Part shown: piece after piece, positions 1 to 8,300 of the stretch
How the letters are laid out: every line of letters starts with the position of its first letter
How positions within the stretch are numbered: the stretch's first letter is position 1
Source of the DNA: Alterirhizorhabdus solaris
Lineage (GTDB): Bacteria > Pseudomonadota > Alphaproteobacteria > Sphingomonadales > Sphingomonadaceae
Reading direction: 5' to 3'
Assembly: GCF_007785815.1 (NCBI RefSeq)
Contig: NZ_VNIM01000034.1
Span: 1 to 39,326 of the forward strand
DNA: 39,326 bases
Translations under genes and position numbers: made by a program
The notes under the pieces: generated by a model
Seen by the model: the letters and a program-made list of their open reading frames with translations, nothing else
What the model was told of the DNA's origin: nothing
The model's database searches: none

Positions 1-1024
1 CGAAGCCGCTGCCGTGGAACAAGACCATCACCGACCCCGGCGCCCGGGTCTCGCGCGCGTCGTACAGCCGGCCGCGGATCGTGCGGTGGTCGGCGGGCGC
101 GGCCATCCCCCCGGCTACCGTCAGCTGACCCACCGGCGCATTGGCCCCCTCGCGCATCGCCCGGATCGCGATCGTGACCGGGGTGTTCGATCGGGCGACG
201 CCGTATTTGATCGCGTTTTCCACCAGCGGCTGGATCAGCAGCCCCGGCACCAGCAGCTTGCAGGCCTCCGGCGCGCAGCGGATGTCCGCCCGCAGCCGGT
301 CGCCGAAGCGGACGCCCTCGATCTCGAGATAATCCTGGGTCAGTTCCAGTTCGTCGTCCAGCGGCACCAGCGCCGTCGGATCGAACGCCAGCGACGAGCG
401 CAGGAAGGCGGACAGCTTGTCGGTCATCAGCTCCGCCTCCTCGTTCCGCCGGGTCACGATCATCGCGGAAATCGCATTCAGCGTGTTGAACAGGAAATGC
501 GGGTTCAGTTGCAGCCGCAGCGCCTCCAGTTGCGCCTGCTGGGTGGCGGCGCGGGCGGCGGCCAGCTGGCGCTCCTGCGTCAGCGCGCGGCGGCGCGAGA
601 GGGAGAGCTGGAACAGCCCCACATTCACGCTGAACACGAAGAGATAGTTCAGCAGCGCGCCCGAAGCCCGCGCCATGTCGCGTGGCAGATGGCTCCAGGC
701 ACGACGGAAGTTCTCGGCGATCCAGCCGGTGAAGACGAAGTCGAACGCCGTCTGCGCCGCCGCCGTCAGCAGGATCGCCACGGCCAGTGCGGGCAACCGG
801 CGGACGCGCGGCCAGGCCGCGACTGTGCGGAACAACGCGAACAGCGGCAGCGCGAACACCATCGAGACGAAGACCGTCGATCCGTCGAGCGCCACGCCCT
901 GCCACCCTTCGCCGGCATGGCGGGCCATGATGACGGGCAGGAAGATCAGCAGCACGAACAGCCACAGCGCCACCGTGGAAAGCAGCGCGTCGGACCATCG
1001 GGCATCGGCACGGGCGGCGGGCAT
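1..1024 (-). CDS. LytS/YehU-type sensor histidine kinase, fused in frame to start of an alpha/beta-hydrolase (3' end off window)
   Basis: The frame opens at an ATG complementary to 1022-1024 and is still open at base 2, giving 341 visible residues. Four hydrophobic segments (about residues 14-33, 46-64, 75-98, 125-145) are followed by a short coiled coil and the His-kinase box QLNPHFLFNTLNAIS with phospho-acceptor His176. The N box VENAIKYG lies at 269-275. This is the architecture of the LytS/YehU class, which normally phosphorylates a LytTR response regulator. After residue about 289 (bases 150-165) the ATPase G boxes (DxGxG, GxGL) never appear. Instead the frame reads APVGQLTV...RGRLYDARE...VMVLFHGSGF, which looks like the N-terminal region and oxyanion-hole HGxGF motif of hormone-sensitive-lipase-type hydrolases. 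So the kinase part lacks its ATP-binding core. Either this is a real gene fusion by deletion or an assembly chimera. The kinase call is firm; the hydrolase call is fair. Confidence 0.75.
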   Translation of the reverse strand, partial: MPAARADARWSDALLSTVALWLFVLLIFLPVIMARHAGEGWQGVALDGSTVFVSMVFALPLFALFRTVAAWPRVRRLPALAVAILLTAAAQTAFDFVFTGWIAENFRRAWSHLPRDMARASGALLNYLFVFSVNVGLFQLSLSRRRALTQERQLAAARAATQQAQLEALRLQLNPHFLFNTLNAISAMIVTRRNEEAELMTDKLSAFLRSSLAFDPTALVPLDDELELTQDYLEIEGVRFGDRLRADIRCAPEACKLLVPGLLIQPLVENAIKYGVARSNTPVTIAIRAMREGANAPVGQLTVAGGMAAPADHRTIRGRLYDARETRAPGSVMVLFHGSGF

Positions 1025-1067
1025 GGGGCTGTTTCCGCGAGGATCTCGGGCGACGGTCGCCCCGTTC

Positions 1068-1085
1068 GGGATACCGCGCTATCCC
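1068..1085. promoter_or_regulatory. Perfect inverted repeat in the kinase upstream region (possible operator)
   Basis: GGGATA-N6-TATCCC is a perfect 6+6 dyad lying 44-61 bases upstream of the kinase start on the minus strand. The position suits a regulator site or a leader hairpin. No -35/-10 pair is convincing around it, so the function is inference. Confidence 0.35.
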
Positions 1086-1184
1086 TGCATGGCAAGGGCG
1101 CCTGATGATCGTGTCGCACCGCGTCGTCGGATCCCACCCACGGCCGCCGGCAGATACGATGTCCTCGATCGATCTGCGGCAGGC

Positions 1185-1217
1185 AAAAAAAAGGGGCCGG
1201 CTCGAAAGCCTGCCCCT
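1185..1217 (-). terminator. Intrinsic terminator of the structured RNA
   Basis: On the minus strand a 10-bp stem with one mismatch (complements of 1208-1217 and 1192-1201, six-base loop) is followed directly by a run of eight T (complement of 1185-1192). It is a textbook rho-independent terminator and it lies between the structured RNA and the sensor kinase gene, so readthrough here would feed the kinase. Confidence 0.8.
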
Positions 1218-1429
1218 GAAGTTTTAGGAGAGGATGCCTGAAAGGCTCGATCTTTGTGCACCGCAGCACCGATTCCCGCAATTGCAAAGCGATCCCATGC
1301 GATTGCACGAGACGCAATCGTGTGGGGTCGCTTTCAAAGGGTGCTGCGACCGGCGAATATATCGGCATAGCGCCGACGCATCTCTCTCCTGCGAAGTCTC
1401 TTTTGGACTTTCGTCCCGGCCGCAGCACC
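1185..1429 (-). ncRNA. Putative structured non-coding RNA (about 245 nt), family unknown
   Basis: On the minus strand a plausible promoter leads into a series of strong helices ending in an intrinsic terminator. The 5' arm (complement of 1416-1429) pairs 13 of 14 with 1340-1353, and 1340-1348 can alternatively pair perfectly with 1262-1270. Inside the 5' arm loop, GGAC-GAAA-GTCC makes a GNRA tetraloop hairpin just after the arm. A 12-base helix with one bulge joins 1378-1390 to 1226-1237. A 12+7 bp hairpin (1286-1297 with 1323-1334, and 1300-1306 with 1314-1320, loop 1307-1313) contains one G-U pair. There is no convincing coding frame. The mutually exclusive helices suggest either a conformational switch leading to the kinase gene 160 bases further on, or a free-standing small RNA. 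I compared it mentally with glycine, TPP, cobalamin and guanidine riboswitches, 6S, tmRNA, RNase P and SRP RNA and found no match. Confidence 0.6.
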
Positions 1430-1430
1430 G

Positions 1431-1461
1431 AAGTGTACCGCGCGTTAATGACCGGGAGCAA
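1431..1461 (-). promoter_or_regulatory. Putative sigma-70-type promoter of the structured RNA
   Basis: Reading the minus strand, TTGCTC (complement of 1456-1461) and TACACT (complement of 1432-1437) are separated by 18 bases. This would place the transcript start near 1425-1429, where the long 5' helix arm begins. The match is moderate (4 of 6 in each box), but its position relative to the RNA helix is telling. Confidence 0.45.
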
Positions 1462-1585
1462 CTGCGCTGATCCGCCGGATATGCTGTGGCGCAGCGGACC
1501 GGGCCGTCGCCGCACCTTAAGAGGCCGTAAACATTTACCCGCGATATCTCCGGAACGGATCAGGCCACGGATCAGGGAGGTAGCG

Positions 1586-1798
1586 ATGGGTTTCTGGAGC
1601 AGGGCGCCGATCGGGTCGGCCAAACCCCTCTCGGCGCTGAAGCAGCGATATATCGAACTCGGCTCGCTGCAGGCGCTGGCCGAGGCGGAAAGCGTCGATA
1701 TCGCGTGGCTGGGCCGGCAGTTGAAGGCCTATGATCGCCGCGTCGCCGGCTCGGATGCCGATTATACCGGACCGGAGCGCCGTCACCCGCGCGACTGA
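1586..1798 (+). CDS. Small hypothetical protein (70 aa)
   Basis: ATG at 1586 has a good Shine-Dalgarno (AGGGAGG about six bases upstream), so I prefer it over the longer open frame that would begin near 1256 inside the structured-RNA locus. The product is basic at both ends. Its middle is probably helical (ALKQRYIELGSLQALAEAE), and the tail DYTGPERRHPRD is charged. There are no membrane segments or Cys pairs. I do not recognise the family. About 50 bases upstream lies the dyad GTAAA-CA-TTTAC (1527-1538), a possible operator. It reads in the opposite direction to the structured RNA and is separated from the next gene by 77 bases. Confidence 0.6.
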   Translation: MGFWSRAPIGSAKPLSALKQRYIELGSLQALAEAESVDIAWLGRQLKAYDRRVAGSDADYTGPERRHPRD

Positions 1799-1875
1799 CC
1801 GACTCGGTCTTACCCTCTCGACTCTGCCGGCCATCATGTCATCCTTGGCCCCGATTGACCGGGGGGAGTCGGGGC

Positions 1876-2613
1876 ATGAGGATACGGGAACCGGGCATGG
1901 CCCCGCTGGCGACGGCTTTCGCCGCGCTCGCCTTGTTGCCGGCGTGTGCCAGCGTCACCCGCCCCGGGGCCGTCGCCGTCGCCCCGCCGCCGGTTACCGC
2001 GGCACCGCTGCCGCCCGCCGGGGCCTCGGCCGGGCTCACCATCCCCGTCACCGACGCCGAAGGGCGCTACCGTACGCCGAACAGCGGTCTCGGTCGGGCC
2101 GCCACGATATGGCACGTGCGCGCCGCGCTGAACGTGGCGGCGCTCGGCTGCCGCGGCCCGGCGGAGGCCACGCTGATCGCCGACTACAACCGTCTCCTCG
2201 CGGACAAGCGCAAGGTGCTCGCCACCGCCTATGCCCGCACCGAGGCCGATACCCGCGCCGCCGGCGGCAAGGACTGGCGCGACGTGCATGACCGGCGGAT
2301 GACGCAGGTTTATAATTTCTTCGCCCAGCCGCCCGCCAAGACCCGCTTCTGCACGATCGCCACGCAGGTCGCCGGCGAGGCGGCCGCCATGCCGGCCGCC
2401 GATTTCTCCGCCTTCGCCGCCACCGCGCTGCCCCGGCTCGAGGCTCCGTTCCTCGATTTCTATCGCGCCTACGATACCTACCGCCGCGATCTGGCGGCAT
2501 GGCAGGCCCGCGCCCGGCCGGCGACGCAGCTCACCTACGCCCCGCTCGATACGGTCATCACATGGTCGCCCGCACCGGACCGCCGCCTCGCCACCGCCGA
2601 ATCGACCCCCTGA
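1876..2613 (+). CDS. Predicted lipoprotein, function unknown (245 aa)
   Basis: The N-terminus is a type II signal peptide ending in a lipobox LLPAC, so the mature protein should be anchored by Cys24 in a membrane facing the periplasm. ATG 1876 has a purine-rich stretch (GGGGGGAG) upstream; the ATG at 1897 would give a more standard 16-residue signal and is an equally good start. A Pro/Ala-rich linker (about 30-55) precedes a helical domain with two conserved-looking Cys (in GCRGPAEA and FCTIATQ) that could form a disulfide. The domain is rich in Arg, Asp and Tyr. No enzyme motif is visible. It is followed by a convergent Nudix gene 73 bases away. Coding direction is supported by third-position GC bias and the signal peptide. 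Confidence 0.75.
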   Translation: MRIREPGMAPLATAFAALALLPACASVTRPGAVAVAPPPVTAAPLPPAGASAGLTIPVTDAEGRYRTPNSGLGRAATIWHVRAALNVAALGCRGPAEATLIADYNRLLADKRKVLATAYARTEADTRAAGGKDWRDVHDRRMTQVYNFFAQPPAKTRFCTIATQVAGEAAAMPAADFSAFAATALPRLEAPFLDFYRAYDTYRRDLAAWQARARPATQLTYAPLDTVITWSPAPDRRLATAESTP

Positions 2614-2686
2614 TCCGATCGGGGCGAACCAGTGAAGCCCGGCCCGCACCCGTAGGGGCACCACGGCGCGCCGCCGCCTCGCCGGG

Positions 2687-3439
2687 TCAGCCGCGCCGCA
2701 CGCGGGACATCGGTTCGGCCGTCACCGGATAGCCGCACCCCTCTGGAATGCAGAGCCATTCCTCGCCCTCGCGCATTTCCAGAAACGGCGTGATGACCGT
2801 CACGGGATGGTCGGCGGCATGGGCCCGCGCGATCGCGATCGTCGAGAGTTGCGCCAGCCGTTCCAGATTGCGCCGGGTGGGAAAGATCACATGATGGTGG
2901 CCCGCGTCCGCCGCGTCCAGCAGCGCCTGCGGTGTCGCCCACGTCACGCGCACGCTCTCGCCGCCGTCGGCCGAGGCGATGGCGTCCGCCGGCGCCTCGG
3001 CCACGAAGAACAGCGTATCGAAATTGCGCCGCTCGGGTGCATTCGGGCGCCACCGGGCGAACGGGGTGAGCGCGTCCGCCTCCAGCCGCAGCCCCTCCCC
3101 GGCCAGCAACCCGCCGAAATCCTGCCCCGCCGCCAGCCCGGCGCGCAACCGGGCAACCGAGGCGGCATCGGGCGCCGGCACCAGCCCCACTGCGATGCCG
3201 ACCTCCTCGATCGTCTCGCGCACCGCCGCCACCCGCGCCACCGCCGACTCCGGATCGCACCCGGCCGCCATGCCGGCGGCCACCGCGTGGTCGCCGGGGT
3301 CCACCCGTCCGCCCGGGAACACCATCGCACCGGCAGCGAACGCCATGCCGCCGGCCCGCTCCATCATCAGCACTTCGGCGACGCCGTCCGCGCCGGGGCG
3401 GAACAGCACGAGGGTGGCGGCGGGGATCATCATGGTCAT
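2687..3439 (-). CDS. Nudix hydrolase (250 aa)
   Basis: Nudix enzymes cleave nucleoside diphosphates linked to other groups (coenzyme A, NAD, dNTPs) using a Mg-binding Nudix helix. Here the helix core RETIEEVGI is at residues 74-82, downstream of FPGGRVDPGD with an insertion of about 20 residues between the leading Gly and the REUxEE core. That spacing resembles the NUDT7/NUDT19-like coenzyme-A or fatty-acyl-CoA pyrophosphatases rather than MutT. The C-terminal half has SVRVTWATPQALLDAADAG, which also fits that group. The start ATG at 3439 overlaps the stop of the upstream TetR gene (ATGA), so the two are translationally coupled. A longer frame exists upstream but would lie inside the TetR gene. 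The substrate is not deducible from the sequence. Confidence 0.88.
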   Translation of the reverse strand: MTMMIPAATLVLFRPGADGVAEVLMMERAGGMAFAAGAMVFPGGRVDPGDHAVAAGMAAGCDPESAVARVAAVRETIEEVGIAVGLVPAPDAASVARLRAGLAAGQDFGGLLAGEGLRLEADALTPFARWRPNAPERRNFDTLFFVAEAPADAIASADGGESVRVTWATPQALLDAADAGHHHVIFPTRRNLERLAQLSTIAIARAHAADHPVTVITPFLEMREGEEWLCIPEGCGYPVTAEPMSRVRRG

Positions 3440-4092
3440 GCCGCCCTCCCCGCGTTCCCCGCGGCGATCGCATAGCCCGCGACGAACACCTCCACCGCGC
3501 TGGTCAGGCATTGCGCCTCGGTTCGTTCCTGCAAGCCGGCCCGGTCGCCGAACAGCGCGCGGGTCTGGGCCGCATGCAGCGTCATGCCGAGGAAGAACTG
3601 CGCCGCCATCATCGGATCGGGGATGCGCGCCGCGCCCGCCTGGTCCCACCGCGCGAACAGCCGCGCCAGCCATTCCACGCGGGGCTGGTGGGCATTCTCG
3701 TAGATCGCATGGGCGAACGCCGCGTCATCGAGCGATTTCGCCATCACCACGCGCATCAGCCGGATCATCTCGGGCCGGGCCAGGTCGGCGTGGATCGACT
3801 CGGCGATGGCGCGCAGCAGCCCGGCCGGCGATCCGCCGCGCGCCACCAGCGCATCGAGTCGCTCGATCCCCTCGAACCGTTCCTCGGCCACGATCGCGCG
3901 CAGCAGCCCCGCCTTGTTCTCGAAAACGGCATAGAAGGTGGAAAGCGACCCGCCCGATCGCCGCACGATCGCCGCGAGCGACACCGCATCGTAGCCCTGC
4001 TCCATGAACAGCGTCCGCCCGGCATCGATCATCGCCGCGCGACGGCGTGCGCGCCGGTCCGGCAGATCCCCTTCCCCGCTCGTCATTTTCAT
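3436..4092 (-). CDS. TetR/AcrR-family transcriptional repressor (218 aa)
   Basis: The N-terminal domain has the TetR helix-turn-helix at about residues 38-57 (SLAAIVRRSGGSLSTFYAVF), preceded by a basic helix, RRARRRAAMIDAGRTLF. The C-terminal ligand-binding half (70-215) is all-helical and includes the hydrophobic patch AAQFFLGMTLHAAQ typical of efflux-pump regulators. The gene is transcribed divergently from the RND efflux operon that starts at 4210. A dyad in the 117-base intergenic space overlaps the efflux promoter, so I infer local repression of the pump, relieved by a pump substrate, plus autoregulation. It shares an ATGA overlap with the downstream Nudix gene, suggesting that the hydrolase is co-regulated with drug or solvent stress. 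Length is normal for the family. Confidence 0.92.
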   Translation of the reverse strand: MKMTSGEGDLPDRRARRRAAMIDAGRTLFMEQGYDAVSLAAIVRRSGGSLSTFYAVFENKAGLLRAIVAEERFEGIERLDALVARGGSPAGLLRAIAESIHADLARPEMIRLMRVVMAKSLDDAAFAHAIYENAHQPRVEWLARLFARWDQAGAARIPDPMMAAQFFLGMTLHAAQTRALFGDRAGLQERTEAQCLTSAVEVFVAGYAIAAGNAGRAA

Positions 4093-4125
4093 CCCGCCCC
4101 TGGATGCCGCACTGCAATATCAGCG

Positions 4126-4154
4126 TTGACGGGAAGTGTAGCGAGGCTTACACA
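4126..4154 (+). promoter_or_regulatory. Efflux-operon promoter with overlapping TetR-type operator
   Basis: TTGACG (4126-4131) is a strong -35. After 16-17 bases a weak -10 lies in TTACACA (4148-4154). The dyad GTGTA-N8-TACAC (4136-4140 and 4149-4153) fills the spacer and -10, so a bound TetR dimer would block polymerase. The region sits between the divergent TetR and membrane-fusion-protein genes. The operator role is inferred from symmetry and position. Confidence 0.55.
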
Positions 4155-4209
4155 TCGCGGCAAGGTTCGGTCGTTGCTGCGACCATGCGGCAAGAGGTAT
4201 TGCAGCGGA

Positions 4210-5376
4210 ATGTCAGTTCAACGCCGGTCGGCTCTCCCCCTCCTCCTGCTCGCAACCGCACTGTCGGGCTGCGCCAAGAAGGAGCAGCCCGCTCCCCCGC
4301 CACCGCTGGTGGAGGTCGTCACCCTCGCGCCGCACCCGGTTTCCAACGTGGTCGAGCTGCCGGGCCGCGTGCAGGCGGTCCGCACCGCCGAGGTCCGCGC
4401 CCGCGTGGACGGCATCGTCGAGCGCCGGCTGTACGAGGAAGGTACGGACGTGCGCGCCGGCCAGCCGCTGTTCCGCATCGATCCGCGCCAGAACCAGGCC
4501 GCCTACAATGCCGCCCGTGCAGCGCTGGCCCGCGCCGACGCCGCCGCGCTCAACGCGGCGCAGGTCGCGCGCCGCTATGGCCCGCTGGTGGGCCAGCAGG
4601 CGATCAGCGGGCAGGAATATGACGCCGCCGTCGCCCAGCGCCGCCAGAGCGACGCGGATGCCGCCAGCGCCCGCGCGCAGGTGGAACGCGCCCGGCTCGA
4701 CCTCACCTACACCACCGTCACCGCACCGATCGCCGGCCGCGCGGGCCGCGCGCAGGTGACGGAGGGTGCGCTGGTCAGCGCCAGCTCCGCCACCCTGATG
4801 ACGACGGTCGAGCAGCTCAACCCGGTGTACGTCAACTTCTCGCAGTCGCGCGGCGAACTGCTCAAGCTGCGCGCCGGCATCGCCAGCGGCGCCATCCGCG
4901 CGCCCTCGCTCGATCGCATCCGCGTCACGCTCGAGCTGGACGACGGCACGCGCTACGGCCCCGCCGGCCACCTCGACTTCCTCGACATGTCGGTGGACGA
5001 GACGACGGGCACCGTCTCGATCCGTGCCGAATTCCCGAATCCGCAGTCGGTGCTGCTGCCCGGCCAGTTCGTCCGCGCGCGGGTGGAAGGTGGCGTGCTG
5101 ACGCGCGGCCTTTCCGTGCCGCAGCGCGCGGTTCAGATCAGCCCGCAGGGTGCCTCCGTCTTCGTGATCGGCAAGAACAACATCGCGGCCCCCCGCCCCG
5201 TCCGCCTCGGCGAACTGCAGGGCAACGAATGGGTGGTGCGCGAGGGATTGAAGGCAGGTGACCGGGTGATCGTGAACGGCCTGCAGAAGGTGCGCCCGGG
5301 CGCCCCCGTGCGCATCGCCCCCCCGGCGCGTCCGGCGGCGCGCCCGGCGGCCGCCCCCGCCACCCCGCGCCAGTGA
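4210..5376 (+). CDS. RND efflux periplasmic adaptor (membrane fusion protein, 388 aa)
   Basis: This is the HlyD/AcrA-like adaptor that joins the inner-membrane RND pump to the outer-membrane channel. The start MSVQRRS gives a lipoprotein signal with lipobox LSGC and lipidated Cys21, followed by a Pro linker (QPAPPPPL). Next come the barrel-sandwich half GRVQAVRTAEVRARVDG, a helical hairpin (about 100-165, rich in Ala, Arg, Gln), the second lipoyl half TVTAPIAGRAGRAQVTEG, then beta-barrel and membrane-proximal domains. The tail is Pro/Ala-rich. ATG 4210 was chosen because the frame upstream runs into the promoter. The ribosome site AAGAGG sits about 14 bases upstream, a little far. The gene is first in the efflux operon, 10 bases before the pump gene. 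Confidence 0.93.
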   Translation: MSVQRRSALPLLLLATALSGCAKKEQPAPPPPLVEVVTLAPHPVSNVVELPGRVQAVRTAEVRARVDGIVERRLYEEGTDVRAGQPLFRIDPRQNQAAYNAARAALARADAAALNAAQVARRYGPLVGQQAISGQEYDAAVAQRRQSDADAASARAQVERARLDLTYTTVTAPIAGRAGRAQVTEGALVSASSATLMTTVEQLNPVYVNFSQSRGELLKLRAGIASGAIRAPSLDRIRVTLELDDGTRYGPAGHLDFLDMSVDETTGTVSIRAEFPNPQSVLLPGQFVRARVEGGVLTRGLSVPQRAVQISPQGASVFVIGKNNIAAPRPVRLGELQGNEWVVREGLKAGDRVIVNGLQKVRPGAPVRIAPPARPAARPAAAPATPRQ

Positions 5377-5386
5377 TCGCCCGCTC

Positions 5387-8300
5387 GTGATCGCCCGCTT
5401 CTTCATCGACCGCCCGGTCTTCGCCTGGGTCATCGCCCTCGGCATCGCGCTTGCCGGATTGATGGCCCTGCGCGTGCTGCCGATCGAGAACTACCCTACG
5501 GTCGCCCCGCCCTCGCTGACGATCGGCGTCACCTATCCGGGTGCCGACGCGCAGACGCTGGAGCAGAACGCCACCCAGATCATCGAGCAGGAGCTGAACG
5601 GCGTCGAGGGATTCCTCTACATGTCGTCGACCAGCCAGTCGAACGGCACCGCCACCATCACGCTCACATTCAAGGCGGGCACCGACCTCGACGTCGCGCA
5701 GACCGAGGTGCAGAACCGCCTGACCCGCGTGGAGCAGCGCCTGCCCGAGGAGGTCCGCCGTCAGGGCATCCTCGTCAACAAGGCGTCGTCGGGCTTCCTG
5801 ATGATCGTCGCGCTCACCTCCAAGAGCGGCACGATGTCGGCGCTGGAGCTGGGCAACGTCGCCAACACCCAGATCCTCGACGAACTGCGCCGGGTGAACG
5901 GGGTGGGCGATCTGCGCCTGTTCGGCTCCGAATATGCGATGCGGATCTGGCTCGATCCGGACAAGCTGGCCAACTTCAAGCTGTCGGCCGCCGAGGCGCT
6001 GGCCGCGGTGCAGGAGCAGAACAGCCAGACGGCCGGCGGCCAGATCGGCGACCAGCCGACCGCCAAGGGTGCGGAGATCAACGCCACGATCGTCACCCAG
6101 AACCGCTTCACCAACCCGGAGCAGTTCGAGAACATCATCCTGCGCGCCAATCCCGATGGCTCCACGGTGCGCCTCGCCGATGTCGCGCGCGTGGAGCTGG
6201 GCGCGCAGACCTACACCAGCAGCAACGAGCTGAACGGGCGGCCGATGGCCGGCATCGCGGTGCAGACCGTGCCTGGCGCCAACGCGCTCGCCACCGCCAA
6301 GGGCGTCACCGCCCGGCTGAAGGAGCTTGAGAAGACGCTGCCGGCGGATGTCGCCTGGTCCAGCCCCTACGATGTCACGCCGTTCATCACCGCCTCGGTC
6401 GACGAGGTTGTCAAGACGCTGATCGAGGCGATGGCGCTCGTCTTCGTCGTGATGTTCCTGTTCCTCCAGAACTGGCGCTCCACCGTGATCCCCACGCTGG
6501 TGGTGCCCATCGCGCTGGCCGGCGCATGCCTGGGGCTGTGGCTGTTCGGCTTCTCGATCAACGTGCTCAGCCTGTTCGGCATGGTGCTGGCGATCGGCAT
6601 CCTGGTCGACGACGCGATCGTGGTGATCGAGAATGTCGAGCGGATCATGGCCGAGGAACATCTCGGCCCGCGCGAGGCGACGATCAAGGCGATGGACCAG
6701 ATCACCGGCGCGATCATCGGCATCACGCTGGTGCTGATGGCGGTGTTCATCCCGATGGCCTTCTTCCCCGGGTCCACCGGCGGCATCTACCGGCAGTTCT
6801 CGATCACCCTCATCGTGTCGATCGCCTTCTCGGCGCTGCTGGCCCTCACCCTCACGCCGGCGCTGTGCGCCACGCTGCTGAAGCCGCACGACCCGGACAA
6901 GAAGCCCGGCCGTTTCGCCTTCGCCACGCGCTTCTTCGACCGTTTCAACGGCTGGTTCGGCCGTACCACCGATCGCTACCAGCGGCGCGTCGGCGGCATG
7001 CTCAAGCGGCCGCTGCGCTGGCTGGCCGTGTTCCTGCTGCTCGTGGGGCTGACCGGCTTCCTGTTCACGCGCGTGCCCGGCGGCTTCCTGCCCACCGAGG
7101 ATCAGGGCTATCTGATCTCCGTCGTCCAGGCGCCCCCCGGCGCCACCCTCGAGCGCACGGACGAGGCGCTGACGAAGATGAAGGCATTCTACGCCAAGCA
7201 GCCGCAGGTGAAGGACACCGTCCTCGTGCGCGGCTTCAGCTTCTTCGGCCAGGGCCAGAATGCCGCGATGATGTTCACCGTGCTGCACCCGTGGGAAGAG
7301 CGCAGCGGCACCGAGAACTCGGCCACGACGCTCGTCGGCAAGGCGATGCAAACGCTGATGGCGATCCCCGAGGCGCAGATCTTCACCCTGTCGCCCCCGC
7401 CGATCCAGGAACTCGGCAACGCCAGCGGCTTCACCTTCAAGCTGCAGGATCGCGAGGGCAACGGCAATGCGGCGCTGATCGCGGCGCGCAACCAGCTGCT
7501 CGGCATGGCATCGCAGAGCCCGGTGCTCGCCGGCGTCCGCCCCGAGGGCATGGAAGACGCGCCGCAGCTGCGGGTGCTGATCGATCGGGTCCGCGCCCGC
7601 GCGCTGGGGCTGGCCATCGCCGACGTGAACGCCACGCTCTCGATCGCCTTCGGCTCCGCTTATGCCAACGACTTCAACCGCGAGGGTCGCGTGCTGCGCG
7701 TGCTGCTCCAGGCCGATGCTCCCTTCCGCATGACGCCGGAGGACGTGCTGAACCTGCGCGTGCGCAATACGACGGGCGAGATGGTGCCGTTCAGCGCCTT
7801 CACCAGCGCAAGCTGGGAATCCGGCCCGCCGCAGCTCCAGCGGTATAATGGCTACTCGGCGGCGACGATCTCCGGCACGCCGGCCCCCGGCCGCTCGACG
7901 GGCGAGGCGCTGGCCGAAATGGAGAAGCTGGCGGCCAAGCTGCCCGGCGGCTACACCTATGAATGGACCGGCACCGCCTTCGAGGAGAAGGCGGCCGGTG
8001 GCCAGGTCGCCGGGCTGCTCGGGCTGTCGCTGGTCGTGGTCTTCCTGCTGCTGGCCGCGCTCTACGAAAGCTGGACGGTGCCGCTGGCGGTGCTGCTGGT
8101 CGTGCCGCTCGGTATCCTGGGCGCGGTGCTGTTCACCATGTTCCGGGGCATGTCCGCCGATGTCTATTTCAACGTCGGCCTCATCACGATCATCGGCCTC
8201 GCCGCCAAGAACGCGATCCTGATCGTGGAATTCGCGATCGAGCGCGAGGCGGAGGGCGACAGCGTGCTGGATGCCACGATGCAGGCGGTCAAGCTGCGGC

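Noticed and set aside
1185-1429. Glycine riboswitch, because GGAGAGAG and TTTCAGGC occur
   Set aside because: The conserved glycine-aptamer core (CCGAAGGGGCAA-like) is absent and the helix order does not fit.
1185-1429. 6S RNA, tmRNA, RNase P or SRP RNA
   Set aside because: No tRNA-like end, no GGUCAGGUCCGGAAGG-type SRP loop, no RNase P core words, and no single long 6S-type hairpin with a central bubble.
946-1623. Protein-coding gene on the minus strand across the structured RNA
   Set aside because: It has no plausible domain or composition and spans the terminator and promoter; the RNA reading explains the region better.
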